Part shown: positions 7,543-13,952 of the stretch, one piece after another | Position numbering within the stretch: the stretch's first letter is position 1 | Layout: every line of letters begins with the position of its first letter | NCBI GenBank assembly: GCA_029262935.1 | Contig: JAJCYK010000569.1 | Span: 1-15,241, forward strand | Direction of reading: 5' to 3' | DNA: 15,241 nt | Origin: Cytophagales bacterium | GTDB lineage: Bacteria > Bacteroidota > Bacteroidia > Cytophagales > Cyclobacteriaceae | Made by a program: the position numbers and the translations under genes | Notes under the pieces: generated by a model | Database searches by the model: none | Told to the model about the DNA's origin: nothing | What the model saw: only the letters and a program-made list of their open reading frames with translations

Positions 7543-8595
7543 TTACTCAGATCCTCCTAATATTTGTCGGCAATATTCCAGACACTTTGACAATTCCTTC
7601 ACCGCGTCAGATCCTGTGGGAATATCGTATTCCAATTCCGCAGTAGCAGGAAACGTGTACTTATTGCCTTGCATCAGCTGCAGCACCTGTTTGATGGGTG
7701 TATCTCCTTGACCCCATGGCATATTAGCTTTACCATGTTCCGGATTCTGCCGGTCTTTCAAATGCATACTGGAAATGCGTTCATGTTTGCCGGAAATTAA
7801 TTCCAAAGCGTCAACGTTACCAGCAGCAGTGTAATGACCCAAATCAAGATTTAGCATGTTGTGCTTAGACTGTGACAAAGCCGTATCCCAAAGTGTAGGC
7901 GTTTGTTGTTCATGCCCATGATAGGCCACATATATTTTATGCTTGGCGGCCATTTGACCTAATTTCTGTGTATGGGCATCGTTGCTGGGATGTTCTAAGG
8001 TTACATGATCGGCGCCTAAAGCTTTCGCAGCTCGAAAACCGTAATCAATTTCCGCATCGCTGTTTTTCTGTCCGAAGGCATTCGGCTTGAATCCGTATAT
8101 GCGAACCCCCGCGTCTTTATACATTTTCTTTAATTGCTGGAACTTATCCATAGCCACTTTCGTACGCCATTGTGCCACAGATTTATTATACTCACCCATC
8201 TGTGCCTCCATATTTTGTAGTGCTTCCTCCTCTCCTTTGTCTAAAGTCTCTCCTCCCCTTTGCTTCCTTATCAACTGATAATAGGCTTGCCGATTCACAG
8301 GATTTTCACTTTTCCCGGCAAAGGTTTCCGCAGGATCTCCCATGAGTTCAATGGCATTTATTCCAGAATCAAGCACATACTTTAAGGTGGCCTCCGCGCT
8401 TTGATCCGGCATGCTTCTAAAGGAGTAGGTAATAGCTCCAATTTGCACTCCATTTATGAGGGAGTTGGGCTTGTTGTAGGAAGTAAGTATGGCTGGTGCG
8501 CCCCAAATTGAAGGTGCAGCGGCCATACCCGTTAGCAACGTGGCAGATGTACCTATAAAACGGCGTCTGTTAACCTTGTGCGGATGATTCTTCAT
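7543..8595 (-). CDS. Tat-exported TIM-barrel protein, sugar phosphate isomerase/epimerase-like
   Basis: The product is 350 aa when started at ATG 8595. The frame is open to an ATG at 8733, but the extra 46 residues are not signal-like and would bury the export signal. From 8595 the N-terminus is a classic twin-arginine signal: N-R-R-R-F-I-G (9-15), a hydrophobic stretch (about 14-30) and a likely cut near AAAPS or WGAPA. The mature part is an AP-endonuclease-2/xylose-isomerase-like TIM barrel, with VQIGAITYSFR (50-60), INAIELMG (79-86), VTLEHPSND (198-206), LNLDLGHY (248-255), ISSMHLKD (274-281) and ATAELEYD (317-324). Glu201, Asp251, His278 and Glu320 or Glu322 are likely metal ligands. A helical insertion (about 95-150) precedes the second half. 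Exported relatives act on sugars or keto-sugars, some possibly as 3-keto-glycoside lyases; the reaction here is unknown. It diverges from the permease gene. Confidence 0.85.
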   Translation of the reverse strand: MKNHPHKVNRRRFIGTSATLLTGMAAAPSIWGAPAILTSYNKPNSLINGVQIGAITYSFRSMPDQSAEATLKYVLDSGINAIELMGDPAETFAGKSENPVNRQAYYQLIRKQRGGETLDKGEEEALQNMEAQMGEYNKSVAQWRTKVAMDKFQQLKKMYKDAGVRIYGFKPNAFGQKNSDAEIDYGFRAAKALGADHVTLEHPSNDAHTQKLGQMAAKHKIYVAYHGHEQQTPTLWDTALSQSKHNMLNLDLGHYTAAGNVDALELISGKHERISSMHLKDRQNPEHGKANMPWGQGDTPIKQVLQLMQGNKYTFPATAELEYDIPTGSDAVKELSKCLEYCRQILGGSE

Positions 8596-8750
8596 GATAG
8601 AATAGGATAGTATAGAACGAGTGTTTCCTTTATAAGGTACAGAAAAGCCATCAGCTATCCAATCCGCCTGCCATGCCATAATCTGGTGATTTAAAATCCA
8701 TATATACTCACAATTCTTTGTATTTGTATTCAAATGCTTAATTTACCACC
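8596..8750. promoter_or_regulatory. Divergent intergenic promoter region
   Basis: This 155-nt gap separates the TIM-barrel gene (leftward) from the permease-AKR operon (rightward) and must hold both promoters. On the minus strand, four consecutive CTATN pentamers (8596-8615) abut the ATG at 8595. TTTGTA occurs twice in tandem near 8717-8728. I could not find a convincing -33/-7 pair on either strand. Confidence 0.5.
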
Positions 8751-10247
8751 ATGGCAAAATCAAACCTGAAGCGGCACTTGGGCCTTAGAGGATTAGCAGC
8801 CACGGGAATTTGCTCCATGCTGGGGGCTTCCGTTTACATTGTGCCTTTTATGATCCAACGCCATGTGGAAGGCATCGGTCCCTATGTAATCCCGGCGTTT
8901 TTATTTGCCGCCATTCCCGCCATCTTTGCCGCTATTGCCTACGCAGCTCTGGCTACGGCTATGCCCGTGGCTGGGGGTAGTTACATTTATGCCAGCCGGG
9001 GTCTAAATCCTTATTTAGGATTTATCGCCAGCTTTTCACAATGGTTTGGCCTGTGTGTAGCCATCGGTGTGATCTCATATGTGATTGTTCCTTTCATTAG
9101 AGATGTCGCACAGGTACTGCATTGGCAGGATACCGCAGCTCTATTGGACCAAGGCCTCATTAGGGTATCCATAGCTCTGTTGCTGTTGTGGCTCTTTGTG
9201 CTTATCAATATACGAGGCCTAGGTGCATATCAGAAAAGTTTGATTCCCTTAATGATGCTGATGTTCCTACTTGGGGTTATAGTAATCTTTGTGGGATTTA
9301 CCAACGATCATAATACCTACGCAGCGGCCTTGGCTGTTACTGATACGCTGATTCCTGAATCAAACAGTTCCTCGTTAAGCAATTACACTTTTTTATCGGC
9401 GGCGGCGGTTTTATTTGCCAGTTTCATCGGGTTTGACTCCATTGCCCAAGCGGGTAGTGAAGCCAAAAACCCCACAAGAAATTTACCTTTGGCCATAGGC
9501 ATTACCATATGCTCTGTAGGTGGCTTTTATTTCTTGTTTACTTCGGCGGTCTATCATACCGTGCCCTGGAATTACGTAGCCATGCTAGCTAGCCATCAGG
9601 ACATTACCGCACCAGGATTACTAAGTCCCGTGCTGGACCCTTCAATAGCAGCACTTATTATATTGGGAGCTGCCGTGGCTCTCATCAAGGATTTACCCGC
9701 TATGCTATTGTCGGTCTCACGTTTGATGTACGCTTGGGCTCAGGACCGCATATTTCCCTTATCAGTGACCCGAATCCACCGCAAGTACAATACCCCGCAT
9801 ATAGCTTTGATCTGCAGTGGAATAATGGCCTCCTTAGGTATTTTTGGGAGCCATTTTGCCGGTGATTTCTTTATGGGAGTAGATATCATGGTTACTTCCA
9901 TGTTGGTTAACTTTTTGCTTATTTGTATTACCCTGGGGATAATATACAAGAACAACCCGGAAATTGCATCCCAAGTGACTCTCTTGAAATCGTCCCGGTC
10001 TCGAGTGATAGTTAGTTTAGCGGGAATTCTATTTCTATTGTTATTTTTAATTATTCATATTTATAAAGACCTCAATTCAGATACCATCTGGTATTTCAAG
10101 TCAACTCCAATTTGGGTACTGGTAATGACCGCAGGTTCTTTGGTCTACTTTTTGGCTTTGAAGAAACTTAAAGCCCAGGGAGTAGATATTAAGTCACAAT
10201 TCCAAAAATTGCCTCAATCTTTTTCGGAGAACTCAATTGAATCTTAA
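8751..10247 (+). CDS. APC-superfamily amino acid permease
   Basis: This 498-aa inner-membrane transporter of the amino acid-polyamine-organocation superfamily has about 12 hydrophobic segments (for example about 14-34, 45-70, 92-115, 137-157, 162-182, 212-230, 244-268, 297-320, 350-368, 376-398, 418-437, 452-470). Family marks are the unwound TM1 region MLGASVYIVP (23-32), MPVAGGSYIYASRGLNPYLG (71-90), the TM6 block FIGFDSIAQAGSEAKNPTRN (225-244), and SVSRLMYAWAQDRIFP (321-336). These show an intact transporter of amino acids or related amines; the exact substrate cannot be read from sequence. The ATG at 8751 follows ACCACC with no Shine-Dalgarno. The stop codon overlaps the next start by one base (TAATG), so transport and the downstream enzyme are translationally linked. 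Confidence 0.92.
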   Translation: MAKSNLKRHLGLRGLAATGICSMLGASVYIVPFMIQRHVEGIGPYVIPAFLFAAIPAIFAAIAYAALATAMPVAGGSYIYASRGLNPYLGFIASFSQWFGLCVAIGVISYVIVPFIRDVAQVLHWQDTAALLDQGLIRVSIALLLLWLFVLINIRGLGAYQKSLIPLMMLMFLLGVIVIFVGFTNDHNTYAAALAVTDTLIPESNSSSLSNYTFLSAAAVLFASFIGFDSIAQAGSEAKNPTRNLPLAIGITICSVGGFYFLFTSAVYHTVPWNYVAMLASHQDITAPGLLSPVLDPSIAALIILGAAVALIKDLPAMLLSVSRLMYAWAQDRIFPLSVTRIHRKYNTPHIALICSGIMASLGIFGSHFAGDFFMGVDIMVTSMLVNFLLICITLGIIYKNNPEIASQVTLLKSSRSRVIVSLAGILFLLLFLIIHIYKDLNSDTIWYFKSTPIWVLVMTAGSLVYFLALKKLKAQGVDIKSQFQKLPQSFSENSIES

Positions 10248-11689
10248 TGACTCTTTCTAAAACGTGCACTCTTTCCGATAGCCTGACTATCTCCAAAGTA
10301 TTGGGGGGACTGTGGCAGGTTGCTGATATGGAACGGGATGGTAAAACGCTGGACCCGCAACAGGCATCCCAGGCAATGGCCGGATATGTCAAGCGTGGAA
10401 TTACCACCTTTGATATGGCAGATCACTATGGGTCCGCGGAACTCATTGCAGGTGCATACCAAAACATGCAGCATGTCCCTCCGGCTCAATTTTTAACTAA
10501 ATGGGTGCCTACACCAGGAGCCAAAAACAAAGACGAAGTACGCGCTGCTGTGGAAAGGTCTTTACAAAGACTGGCAACTGATAGTATTGACTTGCTGCAA
10601 TTTCATGCCTGGAATTACTGCGATCCCAGTTGGTTGGATACCATGTTCTACTTACAGGAGCTAAAAGAAGAAGGGTTAATAAAGAATATTGGCGTTACGA
10701 ATTTCGACACCACCCATTTACGAATTGCCCTTAGCAGTGGAGTTCAAATAGTGACTAACCAAGTGAGTTACTCCATTTTGGACCAAAGGGCTGCCACCGG
10801 AATGACCTCGTTGTGTCAAGAGTTTGGAGTCAAAATTCTGGCCTTCGGGACTTTGGGAGGAGGCCTAATATCAGAAAAATGGCTGGGAAAACCAGAACCA
10901 AAAAGTTTAGATTCCTGGTCGCAAATGAAATACAAACGTTTTATTGACGCCTCAGGGGGCTGGCACAAATTTCAAAGAGTCTTAGAAGTGCTGCAACAAG
11001 TTGCCGTAGCCCACAAACGTTCCTTATCAAATATTGCCACAAATTTTGTCTTACAAGCTCCCGTGGTTGCAGGCATTATCATCGGTGCCAGGTTAGGAGA
11101 AAGAGATCACATTGATGACAATTTAGGTCTTTTTGATTTTCAGCTTGCCGAGCACGAATTAGCTTCTATAAAAGAAGCGCGCGCTCAATTAAATCCCATC
11201 CCCGGCGATTGTGGGGACGAATACCGTCAACCGCCTTTCCTAACCGCTGCTGGTGATCTTAGTGATCATTTATCCGATCTTCCGAAGCCTTATCAGGTAA
11301 TTACTGGGAAACACAAAAAAAAGGTACTCTCAGGAACCACTTGGGAAGATTTAGCCGGATTTAGTCGAGCGGTAATGAAAGGGAAACGAATTTGTATTTC
11401 AGGTACCACTGCGACCCAAGGTACCCGGGTGATCGGCGACCAAGATCCTGAAGCCCAAACACATTTTGTTCTTGATAAAATTGAAGGCGCCTTGCATTCC
11501 TTTGGGGCTTCTTTAGAGCAGGTAATTCGGACTCGCATATTTATTAAGAACATGAAAGACTGGGAAGTGATAGCCAAAGTACATGGGGCCCGTTTTGCGA
11601 CCATTCAACCGGCCAATACTATGGTACAAGCCGGTTTGATTGGGGATGAGTATTTAGTAGAAATAGAAGCCGAAGCGGAAATTGATTAA
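10247..11689 (+). CDS. Aldo/keto reductase fused to a C-terminal Rid (YjgF/RidA-like) domain
   Basis: This 480-aa cytoplasmic protein joins two enzymes. Residues about 12-327 are an aldo/keto reductase barrel that reduces carbonyls with NAD(P)H. Its catalytic tetrad is complete: Asp56 and Tyr61 in FDMADHYG, Lys85 in FLTKW, and His120 in LLQFHAW. Cofactor-site segments are GTLGGGLISEKW (201-212) and IIGARLGERDHIDDN (278-292), and the domain ends in GDCGDEYR (320-327), a block I recall from a plant, fungal and bacterial AKR group. After a linker of about 30 residues, residues about 358-480 are a Rid domain: ICISGTT (382-388), VIRTRIFIKNMKDWEVI (426-442), FATIQPANTMVQAGLIGDEY (450-469) and VEIEAEA (471-477). 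Archetypal RidA has Arg where this has Asn457 (PAN instead of PAR), so the usual imine-hydrolysis residue is missing. No frameshift or stop separates the halves. It is translationally coupled to the upstream permease gene. Confidence 0.9.
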   Translation: MTLSKTCTLSDSLTISKVLGGLWQVADMERDGKTLDPQQASQAMAGYVKRGITTFDMADHYGSAELIAGAYQNMQHVPPAQFLTKWVPTPGAKNKDEVRAAVERSLQRLATDSIDLLQFHAWNYCDPSWLDTMFYLQELKEEGLIKNIGVTNFDTTHLRIALSSGVQIVTNQVSYSILDQRAATGMTSLCQEFGVKILAFGTLGGGLISEKWLGKPEPKSLDSWSQMKYKRFIDASGGWHKFQRVLEVLQQVAVAHKRSLSNIATNFVLQAPVVAGIIIGARLGERDHIDDNLGLFDFQLAEHELASIKEARAQLNPIPGDCGDEYRQPPFLTAAGDLSDHLSDLPKPYQVITGKHKKKVLSGTTWEDLAGFSRAVMKGKRICISGTTATQGTRVIGDQDPEAQTHFVLDKIEGALHSFGASLEQVIRTRIFIKNMKDWEVIAKVHGARFATIQPANTMVQAGLIGDEYLVEIEAEAEID

Positions 11690-11765
11690 CACACCTAAAG
11701 TGCTAACAGGCTTATCCGTGGCCACAATTTTCTATATTTTTTTGTAACCAATGCTTCCCCTATTC

Positions 11766-11803
11766 ATCTAATAGATGGGACTGTAAAATGTCCCCCATTA
11801 GAT
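11766..11803 (+). promoter_or_regulatory. Compound hairpin upstream of the fibronectin-repeat gene
   Basis: An outer perfect 7-bp stem, ATCTAAT (11766-11772) with ATTAGAT (11797-11803), encloses an inner perfect 5-bp stem, GGGAC (11777-11781) with GTCCC (11790-11794), around an 8-nt loop. It ends 22 nt before the start codon at 11826. There is no T run after it, so it is more likely a leader structure or protein site than a terminator for the AKR-Rid operon, although the latter is not excluded. Confidence 0.5.
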
Positions 11804-11825
11804 AATTCCTAAATTAACTACCACC

Positions 11826-13844
11826 ATGAAATTCTTACGCACCTCTCTTGCTCTCCTATCCTTATCACTCCTGGCATTGGCCAGCATCCACACGGTTCAG
11901 GCACAGTCCTGTGATACACCCGATGGATTGACAGCCATAGATGTTGGTGTACAATCCGTGACGCTTACCTGGAACGACACTGAAGGCGCCAACCTTTACA
12001 GAGTGCGTTATAGACCACTTGACGGCAGTTGGTCGGCCACTAGAGTTACAGATAACAGCCTTGACCTGAATGGGTTATTAGAAAACACCACCTACCAATT
12101 CCAAGCAAGAGCGATCTGTGGAAATCAAAGATCCACATGGTCAGCTATCTCCTTATTCACAACTTCAAATACTACGGCTTGTGACATGCCCACTGGACTT
12201 TTTACACTGGGTATCGGGTCTTTACAAGCTACTTTAACCTGGCAAATGGTCACAGGGGCCAACAGCTATAATGCTCGGATAAGAGAAGTTGGCACCACTA
12301 CTTGGACAGAAATTAATGGCATCAATTCTAACCTAACCATCGCCGATGGGTTAAGTGCTAATTCGACCTACGAATACCAAGTACAGGCAGATTGTGGGTC
12401 GAGCAATTCTGACTTTTCAGAATCGGAGGTCTTTACTACTCTTGACAATGTTTGTGTCCCTCCCACAAACTTTCAGGTAACAGCAGTCACTACCAATACT
12501 GTCAGTTTATCTTGGAACGCGGTGGGTGGTGCTAACCACTATTTAGTGCGCTACCGGGAAACGGGCACTTCCGATTGGTTACTAAGGGATTTTATTGGGT
12601 CCACTTTTGTCACATTAACTGACTTGTTTCCCAACACCCGCTTCGAAGCTCAAATACAAGTGGATTGCACGTTGGGGTCTACAGATTTTACGGAGTCTAT
12701 TTTCTTTACTACGGATCAAATCAGCGTATGTGAAGTTCCTCAAAATCTAAATGCCACGCAAATTTCAGAAACTTTTGCCACCCATAACTGGGATCCTGTG
12801 ATAGGCGCTTTGGACTATACCGTACGCAGAAGGGTTGCCGGTATGGAAGAGTGGACTTTTGAACATACCACCACCCAAACGAGTGTACAGACATTTTTGC
12901 TAACGCCCGGAACTACTTATGAATTCCAAGTAGAAACACATTGTGTAATAGGCAGTTCTGGCTTTTCCGGCCCCGCTTTCTATACCACGGATCAAGTAAG
13001 CACTTGTCCCATTCCAGAAACTTTGACTACCTCCAACATCACAGATGGTTCTGCCTTCTTGAATTGGGAAAATCTTATTGACGCCAGTACGTATACCATT
13101 CAGCACCGGGTAGATGGCAACCTAAATTGGACCACCACCAATCGAAATTTTAGCAATCTTAACCTGACCAACTTAATACCAGATACACCTTACGAATGGA
13201 GAGTCCGATCCAATTGTGAGAGTATCAATTCTGATTACTCCTCAATTCAAAATTTCGTCACTTTAACCGCAGGCGCATGTCCTATACCTACGGGATTGTT
13301 CGTTTTAGGCATTACTAATTCCAGCGCTACATTGACTTGGCGTAGTGTGGCAGATACCGATGGATACAATGTGCGCTATCGTGAAACAGGTAGTACATCT
13401 TGGACCAATGTCAACGGGGTTGCTAGCAACCTGCTAGGAATCAGCAATTTGAATGCTGGCGCTTCTTATGAATTTCAAGTACAAGCTATATGTGACAATG
13501 GAAATTCTGATTTTTCACCCGCGGATACATTTACCACGGGTGGAGCACTGGCTATCATGGGTACTTCAGATGCACCAGCGTCAATAAGCAGCCAGGCACA
13601 TGTGTTAATTTATCCAAACCCCGCCAGGGATTTTCTTAACGTGGATGTGGCAGGAAAAGTAGGCGAGTTCGTTTCAGTCAGCATATTTAATTCTCAGGGC
13701 AATTTAGTATCAACTGCTAAACATCAATTAAACACCATTCGAGATTCCATCAGTATACCCCTTAAGTTGAAAAATCAGGGCTTTTATCAGGTCGTAGTAA
13801 AAAGTTCTTTGGGAGCTACCCGTCAAAGGTTAATACTTCATTAA
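11826..13844 (+). CDS. Secreted fibronectin type III repeat protein with T9SS sorting domain
   Basis: This 672-aa surface or secreted protein has a signal peptide (hydrophobic about 7-20, likely cut after VQA at 26). Six fibronectin-III repeats start at Cys29, Cys119, Cys210, Cys302, Cys394 and Cys485, with a period of 90-92 residues. Each has the T-L-T-W type strand, a Y-x-V-R-Y-R type strand and a T-Y-E-F-Q-V type strand. Each also has a second Cys 69-71 residues after the first (98, 190, 281, 373, 464, 556), implying one disulfide per repeat. A short linker leads to a type IX secretion sorting domain (about 592-672): VLIYPNPARDFLNV, ISIPLKLKNQGFYQVVV and a closing RLILH. This directs export through the outer membrane by T9SS. 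No catalytic domain is present, so adhesion, matrix or ligand binding is the likely role. The ATG at 11826 is the first start before the signal peptide. Confidence 0.92.
   Translation: MKFLRTSLALLSLSLLALASIHTVQAQSCDTPDGLTAIDVGVQSVTLTWNDTEGANLYRVRYRPLDGSWSATRVTDNSLDLNGLLENTTYQFQARAICGNQRSTWSAISLFTTSNTTACDMPTGLFTLGIGSLQATLTWQMVTGANSYNARIREVGTTTWTEINGINSNLTIADGLSANSTYEYQVQADCGSSNSDFSESEVFTTLDNVCVPPTNFQVTAVTTNTVSLSWNAVGGANHYLVRYRETGTSDWLLRDFIGSTFVTLTDLFPNTRFEAQIQVDCTLGSTDFTESIFFTTDQISVCEVPQNLNATQISETFATHNWDPVIGALDYTVRRRVAGMEEWTFEHTTTQTSVQTFLLTPGTTYEFQVETHCVIGSSGFSGPAFYTTDQVSTCPIPETLTTSNITDGSAFLNWENLIDASTYTIQHRVDGNLNWTTTNRNFSNLNLTNLIPDTPYEWRVRSNCESINSDYSSIQNFVTLTAGACPIPTGLFVLGITNSSATLTWRSVADTDGYNVRYRETGSTSWTNVNGVASNLLGISNLNAGASYEFQVQAICDNGNSDFSPADTFTTGGALAIMGTSDAPASISSQAHVLIYPNPARDFLNVDVAGKVGEFVSVSIFNSQGNLVSTAKHQLNTIRDSISIPLKLKNQGFYQVVVKSSLGATRQRLILH
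11910..13538 (+). repeat. Six tandem fibronectin-III coding repeats
   Basis: Repeat units begin at 11910, 12180, 12453, 12729, 13005 and 13278, about 270-276 nt each. Repeats 3 and 6 are alike at DNA level around the V-R-Y-R-E-T-G segment (12546-12578 and 13371-13403), and repeats 2 and 6 share the L-F-x-L-G-I opening. Overall divergence shows an old expansion with perhaps one later copying event. Confidence 0.85.
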
Positions 13845-13925
13845 AGACGTAGGAGAAACGATGCTCTTGCCATGGACTTAGGGACACCGGATAATTGTTT
13901 GGGTAGCTTTAAAAAATAGCTTCTG

Positions 13926-13952
13926 CTTGAATCAAGGGTTAAATATTTAACC
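13926..13952. repeat. Two abutting palindromes at the 3' end of the DUF5916 gene
   Basis: CTTGAATCAAG (13926-13936, an 11-nt palindrome about one central base) lies directly next to GGTTAAATATTTAACC (13937-13952, a perfect 16-bp palindrome). The second covers the last codons and the TAA stop of the minus-strand gene. The 94-nt convergent gap at 13845-13938 otherwise shows only a run of six A at about 13912-13917, which on the minus strand is a T run after these palindromes. They may form a weak terminator for the DUF5916 gene. Confidence 0.4.

Noticed and set aside
8596..8733. N-terminal 46-residue extension of the TIM-barrel protein from an ATG at 8733
   Set aside because: The extension is not signal-like, and the twin-arginine signal would be internal; the ATG at 8595 places it at the N-terminus.
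11293..11604. 103-residue antisense frame across the AKR-Rid linker and Rid domain
   Set aside because: The sense frame has clear Rid motifs; the antisense product has none.
11730..11746. Promoter -7 element near the T-rich run before the fibronectin-repeat gene
   Set aside because: TA and TTTG are separated by four bases instead of two, and no -33 TTG is found at the right distance.
11910..13538. CRISPR-like or satellite repeat array
   Set aside because: The period of about 270 nt is explained by fibronectin-III domains in one open frame.
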